A DNA stretch of 64,000 nt from the NCBI GenBank assembly GCA_015075445.1, contig JABTUJ010000013.1, positions 62,001 through 126,000 of the forward strand, in the 5' to 3' direction. Origin of the DNA: Verrucomicrobiales bacterium (GTDB lineage: Bacteria; Verrucomicrobiota; Verrucomicrobiia; Limisphaerales; J093). The translations under genes were made by a program, and so were the position numbers. Under the pieces are notes generated by a model that saw only the letters and a program-made list of their open reading frames with translations, was not told the origin of the DNA and made no database searches. The first letter of the stretch is position 1. Each line of letters opens with the position of its first letter. Shown here piece by piece: positions 8,092-17,553 of this stretch.

Positions 8092-8712
8092 TCAGCGGAC
8101 GTCTTCGCCGAGTTCGACGTTCCAGTAGGCGAGGTCGAGGAAGTGCTTCCAGCTATCGTGGTAGGGGAGTTCGAAGCTGACCTGGACGAACGGCCGCCAC
8201 TTCGGTCGCTTGGGCCGGCGAACCAAGTGCATGCCGGCCTCGGTGGGCGTGCGGTTGGCCTTGCGCGTGTTGCAGGGGATGCACGAGCAGACGATGTTTT
8301 CCCACGAAGTAGGACCGCCGCGATCGCGCGGGATGACGTGGTCGAGGTTGAGGTCCCGTCGCTCGAAGGTGTGGCCGCAATACTGGCAGGTGTTCTTGTC
8401 GCGCTCGAAGATGTTGTGGCGGGTGAACTTGACTTCTTTCTTGGGCAGCCGGTCGAAGAACAGCAGCAGGATCACGCGGGGGACGCGGATCTTGAACGAG
8501 ATGGTGGCGACGGTCTCGGGGTGCGGCTGGGCCTGCGACAGATCGCGCCAGGCATGGAAGTTGAAGGTCTGAAAGGCGCCGTCCTGATCGGACAGCACGA
8601 CGTGGGCGTGGCCTTCGAAGACGAGCGTGAGCGCCCGGCGGACCGAGCAGACGTTGACGGCCTGCCACAGCCGGTTGAGCACCAGAACCTGCTGATTGAG
8701 GAAGGAGTTCAT
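8092..8712 (-). CDS. HNH endonuclease-family protein
   Basis: The 206-residue product (start at MNSFLNQQVLVLN, 8712; an in-frame ATG at 8742 adds 10 non-conserved residues) carries a C-terminal HNH nuclease fold. It has a CQYCG knuckle, then LNLDHVIPRDRGG (the first HNH histidine and metal-binding aspartate), then WENIVCSCIPCNTRKANRTP with the second Cys pair. The N-terminal half (VLNRLWQAVNVCSVRRAL) is a conserved extension of this widespread free-standing HNH family in bacteria with no phage neighbours. Its cellular role is not established. It is not adjacent to a methylase, terminase or toxin immunity gene here. Confidence 0.9.
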   Translation of the reverse strand: MNSFLNQQVLVLNRLWQAVNVCSVRRALTLVFEGHAHVVLSDQDGAFQTFNFHAWRDLSQAQPHPETVATISFKIRVPRVILLLFFDRLPKKEVKFTRHNIFERDKNTCQYCGHTFERRDLNLDHVIPRDRGGPTSWENIVCSCIPCNTRKANRTPTEAGMHLVRRPKRPKWRPFVQVSFELPYHDSWKHFLDLAYWNVELGEDVR

Positions 8713-8823
8713 GCCCACACCAACGCGAGCGGACGCTAGCACGAAGCCGAAAAGCGTGTCAATTCACCGGCCGCGTCGGCAAACCCATTGCCAACCCCCA
8801 CGACCGGGCCTTACCATCCGGGC

Positions 8824-10746
8824 ATGAAGCGAGTGGTATGGCTGCTGACGTTCGGCCTGCTCATTTGTCTGATGCCGGCCGGGGCGGTGGGCCCCGATGA
8901 CCGGTTCCTCGGCATCTACACCCTGATCCAGCAGGGCGACGACCTGATGGCGGCCAGCCGGCCAGGAGCCGCGCGCGAACGCTACCGGGACGCCCTCAAC
9001 CGGCTCCTCGAATTCGAGAAGGAGTACCCGCGGTGGAACGAGTCCATCGTGCGCTTTCGGAAGCAGTACCTGCAGGATCGGGTCGGCACCGCGCCCGCCG
9101 CCCCCGTCGCGCCAACGCCCTCCACCGGCGTGGCGGCGGACGCGGTGGGTGATCCGCGGGTGAACGCCCTTGGCGAGCAGGTCAACCATCTCCGCGCCGA
9201 GCGGGACCTGCTCCAGGCCAAACTGCGCGAGGCGCTGTCGGCGCAGCCGGCCGCGGTGGATGCGCGGGAGCTCGCGCAAGCCACGGAACGGATTGCGTCG
9301 CTCGAGCGCGAAGTGCAGACGTTGCGCCAGGCGGCGGTCGGACGCCCCGAGGAACCGGCGCCGACCGTCTCGCTCGAACGGTGGGAGGAAGCGCAGCGCT
9401 CGCTCGAGACGGTGCGGAACGACCTGGCGCGGCAGACTGACTTGCTGGCCAACCTGACCCGGGAGAACGCCACGCTGCGCGAGCAACTCCGGACGGCGAG
9501 CGAACCCAGGGAGGTTCCGGCGACGCCGGCGCAGCTCGAGCAACGGGAACAGCAACTGGCAGCGGCCCAGGTTCAGCTCGGGGAGCTGCGGGATCGGATG
9601 AGCAAGCTCGAGCAGGAGCTCGTCGGGGAGCAGGCCCGTGCCCGCACGTTCGCGGCGGAGAAGGCGACGCTTGAGCAACGCGTGGCGGATTGGACCGCCG
9701 CCGCGGCCCGGGCGGCGCAGGCCCCCACGCCCGCTCCGGCACCGACTCCCAGCCCCACTCCACCCACGCCGGCACCGACGCCGGTTCCCGTGCCAGCCCC
9801 GGCGCCGGAGGTGGCAGTGAAAGAGACTGAAGACACCCGTCAGGCCAAGGCGATGGCCAAGTACCAGCGCGAGGTGGACCGCGTGAAGATTCGTCAGCTC
9901 GAGCGCGAGCGCGACGATCTCACCCGCCGGACGCGCCTCCTGACGCGGCAGCTTGAGGATGTGCGGCGCCAGACGGGTGTCACCAATGTGTCGGCGGGCG
10001 CTGACCAGTTGGCGATTCTGCGGGCCCGGCTCGAAGCGTACGAGGCGCGGGCGGTGCCCTTCACGCCCGAAGAGAACGCCCTGATGCAGAAGACGGCGGC
10101 GGTGACCCTGCAGTCGGAGACCCCGCGCGCGCAGCGGCAACTGCGGCAGATCCCGGCGGGCGCGGCGACGCTCCTGTCGGAAGCCCAGCGCGCGTTTGTG
10201 CTGCGGCGCTATCCGGAAGCCGAGGCGAAGCTGCAGCAGGCGCTGCAGCTCGACGAGCGCAACGCAGACATGCTGACGTACCTGGCCGCGAGCCAGCTCG
10301 AGCAGGACCGGCTGGATCAGGCGGAGACCAACCTGCAGCGGGCGCTGGCGGTGGATCCCCAGAACGCGGACGGCGTCTCCCTCATGGGGCTTCTGCGGTT
10401 CCGGCAGGAGAAGTACGAGGAAGCCTTCGACCTGCTGAGCCGCGCCGCGCAACTGAATCCGGACAATCCTTATACGCAGAATTATCTTGGCGTGACCCTC
10501 AGCCAGCGCGGGCAGCGCAAGGCCGCGGAGACGGCCCTCCGCCGGGCCATCGCGCTGGAACCGAACTACGCGGAGGCCCACGCGAATCTCGCGGCGGTGT
10601 ACGCGGCGCAACAGCCACCGTTCCTCGAGCTGGCCCGCTGGCATTACGACAAGGCCCTGGCGCTGGGCGCGGGACGGAGTCCCTCCCTCGAGCAGCGGCT
10701 GGGGGCGGCCGCCGCCGGGACGGGAAGCGGGGTGCCGGGTGAGTAG
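8824..10746 (+). CDS. Secreted coiled-coil and TPR-repeat protein
   Basis: The 640-residue product has a signal peptide (MKRVVWLLTFGLLICLMPAGA); the ATG at 8824 is chosen over 8788 because it begins this peptide. Residues about 10-75 form a helical TPR-like hairpin (DRFLGIYTLIQQGDDLM). About 115-290 is a long coiled coil rich in Glu, Arg, Leu and Gln, followed by a Pro/Ala/Thr linker (about 290-335). A second coiled-coil piece comes next. At about 455-620 there are tandem TPR motifs (RRYPEAEAKLQQALQLD, DRLDQAETNLQRALAVD, EKYEEAFDLLSRAAQLN, GQRKAAETALRRAIALE). It is probably an envelope scaffold. It is followed 33 bases later by the FG-GAP protein gene and may be co-transcribed with it. Confidence 0.85.
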   Translation: MKRVVWLLTFGLLICLMPAGAVGPDDRFLGIYTLIQQGDDLMAASRPGAARERYRDALNRLLEFEKEYPRWNESIVRFRKQYLQDRVGTAPAAPVAPTPSTGVAADAVGDPRVNALGEQVNHLRAERDLLQAKLREALSAQPAAVDARELAQATERIASLEREVQTLRQAAVGRPEEPAPTVSLERWEEAQRSLETVRNDLARQTDLLANLTRENATLREQLRTASEPREVPATPAQLEQREQQLAAAQVQLGELRDRMSKLEQELVGEQARARTFAAEKATLEQRVADWTAAAARAAQAPTPAPAPTPSPTPPTPAPTPVPVPAPAPEVAVKETEDTRQAKAMAKYQREVDRVKIRQLERERDDLTRRTRLLTRQLEDVRRQTGVTNVSAGADQLAILRARLEAYEARAVPFTPEENALMQKTAAVTLQSETPRAQRQLRQIPAGAATLLSEAQRAFVLRRYPEAEAKLQQALQLDERNADMLTYLAASQLEQDRLDQAETNLQRALAVDPQNADGVSLMGLLRFRQEKYEEAFDLLSRAAQLNPDNPYTQNYLGVTLSQRGQRKAAETALRRAIALEPNYAEAHANLAAVYAAQQPPFLELARWHYDKALALGAGRSPSLEQRLGAAAAGTGSGVPGE

Positions 10747-10779
10747 GCCGGGCGGAGGGTGGAGCGAAGGGAGGGTGGC

Positions 10780-13122
10780 ATGAAGAAGAACTTGCGACGG
10801 CGATCACGCCGGGCTGTGAGCGGGGTGATCCTGACTGCGCTGGTGGGGGTGGCGGGATGGAGCGGGCTGGCCCAGGCGTCCGGAGCGCAGCGGTTCGGAT
10901 TCGGGGGGCCCGAGATCTTCCCGATCGACAACCTGATCAGCCATCTGCGGCACGCCGATCTGGACGGCGATGGCTGGGAGGACTTGATCGTGGTGAACAA
11001 CGCCCGTTCCAAGATCAACCTCTTGTTGAACCAGTCCGGGCGTCCGGATCGCCGCGAGGATCCGCCGGTGAAGCTGCGGCTCAACGAGCTCCCGTCCGAT
11101 GCCCGGTTCCGTATCGAGTCGGTGGCCTCCGAGAAGCGCATTGCCTCGCTGGTGGTGGCCGATCTCAACAGCGACGGGCGTCCGGACCTGGCGTACTTCG
11201 GCGAGCCCAAGGAGCTGGTGGTGCAGTACGGCGAGGGGAAGCAGGGCTGGAGCGCGCCCAAGCGCTGGTCGTTGGACGACGGCTTGCTGGACATGAACGC
11301 GCTGGCCGAGGGGGATCTGAACGGGGACGGTCGCACGGACTTGGTGTTGGTGGGGGAGACCGCGTTGTACTTCCTGGCGCAGGATGCCGATCACACGCTG
11401 GCGGAGCCGGAGCGGATTCCGTACAGCGGCACGGTCAAGGCAGCCCAGATCCTCGACATCGACGGCGATGGCCGGCAGGACCTGCTGCTCGTCAACTGGG
11501 ACCAGGCGAATCCGTTCCGGTTCCGGCTGCAAAGCCAGGCAGGCCAGCTCGGGCCGGAGATCCACTTCGCCCTGCCCGCCATCCGGTCGTATTGGCCGGA
11601 TGACCTGGACGGGGATGGCAAGACCGAGGTCGTGACGATCGCACAGAAATCGGGGCGAGCGCAGATTTCGACGTTCCGGCTGGCGCCGGCCGAGGGGTTG
11701 GCGGGCGACTACCTGCAGGGGCAATTCCAGCTCCAGCCGTTGGGCCGGACAACGAAGAGCCGGCGCGGGACGATCTGGGCGGACGTGAGCGGCGACGGCC
11801 TGGCGGATTTGCTGGTGGCGGATCCTGACGGCGGCCAATTGAGCCTTTTCCTGCAACAGCCCGAGGGCACTCTGGGGGCGCCGCGGACCTTCCCGGCGTT
11901 CACGGGTGTGGCCGAGCTGGCGGTGGCCGACTGGGACGGCGACGGACGGCCCGAGATCTTTCTGCTGAGTGCCGATGAGCGGCTCGTGGGCGTGACACGC
12001 TACGAGGCGAACGGGCGGGTGCCCTTTCCGACGCCGCTCAACTTCGAAGGGCGGCCGCTGGTCTTGGCGGTGGGGTCGCTGACGGCGGACAGTGCCCCGG
12101 TGCTGGCGGTGGTGGTCGAACCGGAGAGCGGGCCGCGGGAGTTGGTGTGGCGGGGGGCGGACGGGGAGGTGAAGCGCCAGGCGTTGAATGCGGCCTTCAA
12201 ATCGAATCCGAGCGCGCTGGTGGCGCACGACCTGGATCAGGATGGCCGGCTGGATTTCGTGGTGCTTGTGCCTTATGAGAAGATCAAGGTGCTCCGCCAG
12301 ACGGAGAATGGCGCCTTCGAGGAACAGGACGTCGCGCCGCCCGGAGGCAGTGCTGACCAGCCGTGGGTGAGCCGGGCGGACGTGGACGGCGATGGACGGC
12401 CCGAGCTGTTGATGGCGCAGCGGAACTTCCTGCGCGCCGTGGTGCTCGGGATCGAGACCCCGGCGGCCGGCGGAGCGGCGCGGGCGGCGTGGGGTTTCCG
12501 GGTGAAGGAACAGATCAACGGGGCTTCGACGCGTTCGCGGATCGTCGGCGCGACGCCCCTCGCGGCGGAGGATGGGAAGGTGGTCGGGTTGTTCCTGCTC
12601 GATGCCGAGCTGAAGCGGTTGACCTTCACGCAGCGCGACGAGGCGGGGGTGTGGCAGGTGGTGCGCAATGTGGCGTTGCCCGTGAGCGATTTCCAGGCCG
12701 TGGAGACCCTCGCCCTGGGCGGGAAACGACCCAATGCCGTGGCGTTGGTTGGATTGACCGGGGTGGCCTGGCTGCCCCTGTTCGGGGAGGTTTGGGAATT
12801 CCAGGAGCTCGACGACTACGAGACGCCCATCCGGGATGGCTTCCTGCACGACGTGGTGTCAGGCGATCTCAACAACGACGGGCGCAAAGACCTGGTGTTC
12901 CTGGAGACCGCCAAGAACCACCTTGACATCGTGGCTTTCGAGCCGCCGCACCGGCTGGTGCCGGCGAACCGGTGGCAGGTGTTCGAGGAGCGCAGCTTCC
13001 GGGGCCGCACCGCGGTCCTGCCCGAGCCGCGCGAGGCGCTGATTGCGGACTTCACCGGCGACGGTCGCACCGACCTCGTGGTGCTGGTGCACGACCGGAT
13101 CCTGCTGTACCCGCAGGAGTGA
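10780..13122 (+). CDS. Secreted FG-GAP/VCBS repeat protein
   Basis: The 780-residue product starts at 10780 with a basic n-region (MKKNLRRRSRRA) and a hydrophobic signal segment. It contains at least eleven FG-GAP-like calcium loops of the D-x-D/N-x-D-G-x-x-D type: DLDGDGWEDL, DLNSDGRPDL, DLNGDGRTDL, DIDGDGRQDL, DLDGDGKTEV, DVSGDGLADL, DWDGDGRPEI, DLDQDGRLDF, DVDGDGRPEL, DLNNDGRKDL, DFTGDGRTDL. These repeats form calcium-binding beta-propellers in integrins and many bacterial surface proteins. No enzyme domain is attached. The likely role is surface or periplasmic binding. The number of loops is enough for one seven-bladed propeller plus part of a second. Confidence 0.9.
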   Translation: MKKNLRRRSRRAVSGVILTALVGVAGWSGLAQASGAQRFGFGGPEIFPIDNLISHLRHADLDGDGWEDLIVVNNARSKINLLLNQSGRPDRREDPPVKLRLNELPSDARFRIESVASEKRIASLVVADLNSDGRPDLAYFGEPKELVVQYGEGKQGWSAPKRWSLDDGLLDMNALAEGDLNGDGRTDLVLVGETALYFLAQDADHTLAEPERIPYSGTVKAAQILDIDGDGRQDLLLVNWDQANPFRFRLQSQAGQLGPEIHFALPAIRSYWPDDLDGDGKTEVVTIAQKSGRAQISTFRLAPAEGLAGDYLQGQFQLQPLGRTTKSRRGTIWADVSGDGLADLLVADPDGGQLSLFLQQPEGTLGAPRTFPAFTGVAELAVADWDGDGRPEIFLLSADERLVGVTRYEANGRVPFPTPLNFEGRPLVLAVGSLTADSAPVLAVVVEPESGPRELVWRGADGEVKRQALNAAFKSNPSALVAHDLDQDGRLDFVVLVPYEKIKVLRQTENGAFEEQDVAPPGGSADQPWVSRADVDGDGRPELLMAQRNFLRAVVLGIETPAAGGAARAAWGFRVKEQINGASTRSRIVGATPLAAEDGKVVGLFLLDAELKRLTFTQRDEAGVWQVVRNVALPVSDFQAVETLALGGKRPNAVALVGLTGVAWLPLFGEVWEFQELDDYETPIRDGFLHDVVSGDLNNDGRKDLVFLETAKNHLDIVAFEPPHRLVPANRWQVFEERSFRGRTAVLPEPREALIADFTGDGRTDLVVLVHDRILLYPQE

Positions 13123-13153
13123 ACGGGGGCGGCGGGGGAGTTTGGTGGGCGAA

Positions 13154-13181
13154 AAGCTCCAAGCTCAAAGTTCAAAGCTCA
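13154..13181. repeat. Heptanucleotide microsatellite, four units
   Basis: Four tandem 7-base units (AAGCTCC, AAGCTCA, AAGTTCA, AAGCTCA) lie in the 176-base gap between the FG-GAP gene and the convergent YfhO-like gene. They are followed by a partly similar AGGGAAGCTCC. The sequence is short and non-coding. A second, unrelated-sequence heptad array occurs at 48268-48330. Confidence 0.6.
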
Positions 13182-13298
13182 AGGGAAGCTCCAGGATTCC
13201 AAGCCGCATCCCACGCAAAGCGGCGTTTTGCGTAGCCTCGGTTTGAGACAGGCCGGCCGGGCCCTTTCCAGCCACGCGCCCGGGGCGGTGGACGACGG

Positions 13299-15902
13299 TC
13301 ATTCTCGGTCGTCTCGCGTCGGGGCCGCACGGTGGCGTTGCTTCAGCAGCACGACCAGCAACGCGGCGGCGAACAACAGGCCCGCGAGGCTGGTGAGGAA
13401 CGGGAGGGGGGAGACGCGGAAAGTGAACTCGAGGGTATGCTCTCCCGCCGGCAGCGCCACGGCGCGCATGAGGTAGTTCGCGCGTAGCAGCGGTTGGGGG
13501 CTGCCATTCCAAGTGACGCGCCAACCCGGGTCGTGCTTGTCGTTGAGCAGAAGGATTGCCGGCGTGCTGGTTCGGGCCCGCAGGGTCAGGTGTTTGGGGG
13601 TGTAGCTGAGGAACTCGACCGGTTCGAGACTGGCGGCGGTATTGGTTGCGCCAGGCGGCGCGGGGACGTCGGCTCCGGGTGCCAGCAACAGGGTCTGAGC
13701 GGGGTCAAAGCCGGGGTCGGCCAATCGAGCCAGGGAATGGGGATCGTCAAGGATCTCCCAGTGGGTGTAGAGCCGGGCGCGGGGCAGCGCGGAGGTGAAT
13801 TCGATCAGGGCGAAGGGGCCGGGCACATTGGTGACCACGCGGATGGCGCCTCCGGTGCGGTCCTGGGCGAGGCCGAAGGGGAGGACCTCGCGGAAGGGCT
13901 TGCGGGTGGGGTCCGCCTGCTGGTTCAGGCCCTCGGCCAGGCCGCTGAGTCCGAGGAGATAACGGGTGTTCGTGAGTTCCCACAGCCGCAGCAGGCCGGT
14001 GAGGTTGCGCCCGAGGAAGGCGGTGCGGTAGGCGACTTTGTCGGCGGGCGGGCGCGGGTCCTGGACGTCATCGAGGGACTGGATGTTGTAGTAGCGGAAG
14101 CCGTGTTGCAGCCATTCGGCGCGGTAGAGCTGTTGGAGCAGGGCGTGTTCACGACCGAGTTCGAAGGGGAGGATCGCGAGGCGATGTTCGTGGGCCTTTT
14201 CCCGCAGGCGTTCGGACACGGCTTGGGGGGCGTACTTGTCAGCGAAGTTCCAGTACTGCACCCAGGGCTGGTTGGCCCGGACGAGGTCGAGGGCCAGCAG
14301 CAGGCCGAGCGTCCAGCCGGCCCAGTGCGCCTTTTCGCCTCCGAGCAACCCGGCCAGACCGAGCGTCAGGAAGGCGAGGCTCAGGGCGAGGAAGAGCACG
14401 GACCAGCCGAACTCGAGGATGCTGAAGCGGGCGATGGCCGGAGCCAGCTCCGGAACATGGACGCGGGTCAGGTGCGCCATGAGTTCACTGCGGGAGGAGG
14501 CGTACACCAGCCAGGCCAGCGCGGCGGCGCCGAGCAGCATGGCCCCGCCACGGACCGAGCGACGCTCGAAGAGCGACGCGTCTCTCCACCACGCCTGGAA
14601 GCGTTCCCAGGCCGAGCCGATCGCCGCGGCGGTGGTGCGGGCGCGACTTCGCCACCAGGCCTCGGCGCCGTAAGCGAAGAGGATCACCAGCGACAGGCTG
14701 AAAGGGTGCAGGAACTTGACGGGGTTCCGGATCGTCGAGGCGTAGGGCAGGGCGTAGAAGAGCTGGTAGAAGGGCGCGTGTCGCCCCCACGCCAGCAGCA
14801 GCGACACCGCCGCCGCCGCCGTCCAGAACCACACCGCGCGACGCTCGTTCGGGAGCAGGACGGCACTTGTGGCGGGGCGGAGCGACTGGAGGAATCCCCA
14901 GAAAGCCAGCAGGACGACCAGCACGCCCGCGTAGTGGCCGGCACCGGAATGGCGGGTGCCGGGCATGCCGGGTGTTTCTCCCACCCGACCCCAGTAATCG
15001 CTGCCGTCCATCGCGTACATGCGGTAGCCGAACAGGCCGGGAATGGCGGTGCGGAGGGATTCGATTTTCGGCAGGCTCCAGGTGGTGGCTTCGTCCCAGC
15101 GTTGCTGGCGGGTCTGGGTGTCCTGCTCCATGCCGGCGACGCCCTGGATCTGGGTGCCGATCAGCGTGGTGAGCGCCTGCGCGGCGACGAAGGCCGCGGC
15201 GCCTGCCACCAACGCGGTGTGGAGGATCCCCGCGCCGAGCCGCTGCCCCGCGGGCCCGGGTTGTCCCCACCACGAGAACACGACGAAGGCGGCGACGTAC
15301 AGGCTGAGAATGGCGCCGCTGTCGTACCCTTCCATCACCCCGAGACCGACGCACGCGCCGGCCAGGAGCGCCTTGAGCCAGGCGTGTCGGGGAGTGGGGG
15401 TGACCAGGGCGGCGAGGGCCAGGAACGTCCCGGCGATGCTGAGGGTGTGCATGCCCAATCCCCAGCAGGCGTAGGAAAAGAAATCGGTGTTGAGCGCGGC
15501 GGCCAGACCGCCGAGGAGGCAGACGACCGGGCGGAAACCCAGTTGGCGGAAGAAGAGCCAGGCGCAGAGGCCGAGGAGGCCGAGGGTCAGGGGGGCGTAG
15601 AACTTGGCGAACAACAGCGGGCCGAGCAGCCAGAGCAGCAGGAAGGTGGTGCTCGGAAAGGCGCTCCCACTGTAGCCCCCGACCCAGTTCAGGTCCTGCC
15701 ACATGCCGAAGAAGCCGGCGGGGAGGGCGGAGCAGGCCGCGGCGTTGGCGCCGAGCGGGCCGTCGCTCGAGAAGAGGATTTGACCGGGTTGGAAGCTGCG
15801 GTGAAAGCAGACCAGGAGCACGGCCAGCAGGGCGAGTACGATGCCCGGCCAGGCGCGGGCGGCGGCAGGAGGGGAGGGGACCTGGTGGGGCTTGGGCTTC
15901 AT
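13299..15902 (-). CDS. YfhO-like polytopic membrane protein
   Basis: The 867-residue product has many transmembrane helices. They start near residue 20 (WPGIVLALLAVLLVCFHRSF) and continue through about residue 550, with a further one at the C-terminus (LPFLTSLAGLLFAAALLVVLL). A soluble domain lies between. The pattern and the family-like segments GYSGSAFPSTTF, IRNPVKFLHPFSLSL and GEHTLEFTFRVSP match bacterial YfhO/GT-C-type membrane proteins. Those with known roles add sugars to lipid-linked or wall polymers. The substrate cannot be assigned. Its start overlaps the end of the methyltransferase gene by 4 bases (ATGA), so the two are probably translated together. Confidence 0.85.
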   Translation of the reverse strand: MKPKPHQVPSPPAAARAWPGIVLALLAVLLVCFHRSFQPGQILFSSDGPLGANAAACSALPAGFFGMWQDLNWVGGYSGSAFPSTTFLLLWLLGPLLFAKFYAPLTLGLLGLCAWLFFRQLGFRPVVCLLGGLAAALNTDFFSYACWGLGMHTLSIAGTFLALAALVTPTPRHAWLKALLAGACVGLGVMEGYDSGAILSLYVAAFVVFSWWGQPGPAGQRLGAGILHTALVAGAAAFVAAQALTTLIGTQIQGVAGMEQDTQTRQQRWDEATTWSLPKIESLRTAIPGLFGYRMYAMDGSDYWGRVGETPGMPGTRHSGAGHYAGVLVVLLAFWGFLQSLRPATSAVLLPNERRAVWFWTAAAAVSLLLAWGRHAPFYQLFYALPYASTIRNPVKFLHPFSLSLVILFAYGAEAWWRSRARTTAAAIGSAWERFQAWWRDASLFERRSVRGGAMLLGAAALAWLVYASSRSELMAHLTRVHVPELAPAIARFSILEFGWSVLFLALSLAFLTLGLAGLLGGEKAHWAGWTLGLLLALDLVRANQPWVQYWNFADKYAPQAVSERLREKAHEHRLAILPFELGREHALLQQLYRAEWLQHGFRYYNIQSLDDVQDPRPPADKVAYRTAFLGRNLTGLLRLWELTNTRYLLGLSGLAEGLNQQADPTRKPFREVLPFGLAQDRTGGAIRVVTNVPGPFALIEFTSALPRARLYTHWEILDDPHSLARLADPGFDPAQTLLLAPGADVPAPPGATNTAASLEPVEFLSYTPKHLTLRARTSTPAILLLNDKHDPGWRVTWNGSPQPLLRANYLMRAVALPAGEHTLEFTFRVSPLPFLTSLAGLLFAAALLVVLLKQRHRAAPTRDDRE

Positions 15903-16435
15903 GGCGAGGGAGCGGAACCGGCCGCGGGGGTGGGCTTTTCGAGCTCGAAATAGACGCCGTCGTAGAGGTTGAAAAGGAAATAGCGCAGCACGGACTTGAA
16001 GGGGATCAGGTTGCGCAGTCTCTGGCGCAGGTTGCGCGCGTCGCCGAAGAGGCGGGCCTCGATCAGCCGGAAGCGGAACGGCACGTAGTAACTGTACGGC
16101 CAGCCCTCGCAGAAGTAGTGCATGGTCTGCTCGGTGAAGAAGTGGCGGTGGGTGGGATCCTGGAAGGCCCAGTCGCTCTTGGCGTACGGCACGAAGATCC
16201 GCACGCGTCCGCCCGGTTGCAGGAGACGATGGATCTCACCCAGCACGCGCCCGACGTCCTCGAGGTGCTCGAGCACATTGTCCAGGAGCACCTCCTCGAC
16301 CGAGTCGGCCGGAAACGGATAGGGGACGCGGTCGAGATCGAAGTGCCGGTCGGCGCGGACATGCGGGAGCACGTCGCAGTTGACGTAACCGGGCAGGTAC
16401 TTCTGCCCGCAGCCGAGGTTGAGCTTCAAGCCCAT
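15899..16435 (-). CDS. Class I SAM-dependent methyltransferase
   Basis: The 178-residue product has the SAM-binding glycine motif LNLGCGQKYLPGYVNCDV at its very start, the acidic strand-2 region, and the motif-4 region EVLLDNVLEHLEDVGRVLGEIHRLLQPGGRVRIFVPY typical of methyltransferase-11-type enzymes. The C-terminal part (THRHFFTEQTMHYF) is common in methyltransferases of polysaccharide gene clusters. It overlaps the YfhO-like gene by 4 bases and diverges from the exosortase gene, with a 121-base gap between. The substrate is likely a saccharide or lipid precursor, but this is inferred from context only. Confidence 0.88.
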   Translation of the reverse strand: MGLKLNLGCGQKYLPGYVNCDVLPHVRADRHFDLDRVPYPFPADSVEEVLLDNVLEHLEDVGRVLGEIHRLLQPGGRVRIFVPYAKSDWAFQDPTHRHFFTEQTMHYFCEGWPYSYYVPFRFRLIEARLFGDARNLRQRLRNLIPFKSVLRYFLFNLYDGVYFELEKPTPAAGSAPSP

Positions 16436-16556
16436 GGTGGTTCGGGGCGCGCGGGGCCGGGACGGAGCTTAGTGGGGTTCTGGCCCAAGAGGGAACCGCG
16501 AAACACGGGAAATACGCGCGGCTTTTCAGTTGTCTTTAGGGCGGGCTCCCGTTGAG

Positions 16557-17543
16557 ATGCGGGGCGCGCGTATGGCGGAAACAGCGAACCAGAACGGCAC
16601 GGTGTTGGACGGCATTCGGGAAGAACTGCCGGGGGTGTGGCGCGCCCTGCCGGACAAAGGCCTGTTCTTCGGCCTGTTGGGCGCTTGGATGCTCCTGTTC
16701 CATTTCGTCGGCAACTCGACCTTCGGCTACATCGACACGCCGTCGCTGTTCGGGTGGTTGAACATGGCGTACAACGCGCCGGGCTCCGAAGACGGGCATG
16801 GGAACTTGATCCCGTTGCTGGTGCTGGGGCTGATGTGGTGGAAGCGCGAACGGTGGCTGAACCTGCCGAAGGCCGTGTGGTGGCCCGGGCTGTTGGGCCT
16901 GGCGGCGGCGGTCGTGCTGCACATCCTGGGCTACGTGGTCCAGCAACCCAAGGTGTCGGTGGTCGCATTCTTCGGCGGGGTGTATGCGTTGACGGCGACG
17001 GTCTGGGGCTGGCGGTTCGCGCGCGAGATCATTTTCCCGTTCGTTCTGTTCGTGTTCTCGGTGCCGCTGACGGGGCACACGGATGCCCTGACGGTGCCGC
17101 TGCGGCATGTGTCGACGGACATCACCGTGGGACTGGTCCGGCATGGCCTGGGTATTCCGGTCCTGCGCGAGGGGGTCCAGTTGATGGATCCGCGCGGGAC
17201 CTACCAGAACGAGGTGGCGGCGGCGTGCAGCGGCATCAACAGCCTGATCACCCTGCTGCTGCTCACCTCGGTGTATGGGTGCATTACCTTCACGCGCAAC
17301 TGGAAGCGCCTGCTCATCTTCTCGCTGGCGCTGCCGCTGGCGCTGGTGGGGAATGTCATCCGCCTGACCAGCATCATTGTGGCCGCGGAGGCTTTCGGCC
17401 GCGGCGCGGGGGATTTCGTGCACGAGTGGTTCGGGTTCGTGACGTTCGGCCTGGCGATGGCGGCGCTGCTCGCGGTGGGGCACTGGCTGCGCGAGCCTGC
17501 GGAACCGAGCGTGCCGAACGGGTTGAGCCCGCGCACCGCATGA
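16557..17543 (+). CDS. xrt: Exosortase (membrane transpeptidase for PEP-CTERM proteins)
   Basis: The 328-residue product has about eight transmembrane helices and the exosortase catalytic set: cysteine 224 in AAACSGINSLITLL, arginine 269 in GNVIRLTSI, and histidine 289 in VHEWFGF. Exosortases cut PEP-CTERM tails and transfer the protein on the outer side of the inner membrane. The gene is 10 bases upstream of an EpsI-type gene and close to two exopolysaccharide genes, the classic arrangement. The start could be 16557 or 16572; neither has a strong ribosome site. The subtype cannot be fixed from sequence alone. Confidence 0.95.
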   Translation: MRGARMAETANQNGTVLDGIREELPGVWRALPDKGLFFGLLGAWMLLFHFVGNSTFGYIDTPSLFGWLNMAYNAPGSEDGHGNLIPLLVLGLMWWKRERWLNLPKAVWWPGLLGLAAAVVLHILGYVVQQPKVSVVAFFGGVYALTATVWGWRFAREIIFPFVLFVFSVPLTGHTDALTVPLRHVSTDITVGLVRHGLGIPVLREGVQLMDPRGTYQNEVAAACSGINSLITLLLLTSVYGCITFTRNWKRLLIFSLALPLALVGNVIRLTSIIVAAEAFGRGAGDFVHEWFGFVTFGLAMAALLAVGHWLREPAEPSVPNGLSPRTA

Positions 17544-17553
17544 GGGACCCGGC

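Noticed and set aside
8092..8712. HNH gene as part of a phage, restriction or toxin-immunity system
   Set aside because: No terminase, methylase, toxin or immunity-like gene lies next to it; the RelE-like gene is convergent and separate.
13494..15953. Long open frames opposite real genes (for example 13494-15953 plus, 8764-10644 minus, 1679-2932 minus, 36762-38255 minus)
   Set aside because: They lie fully across well-supported genes, have compositions dominated by Gly/Arg/His/Pro/Ala as expected from high-GC antisense reading, and show no domain or signal peptide.
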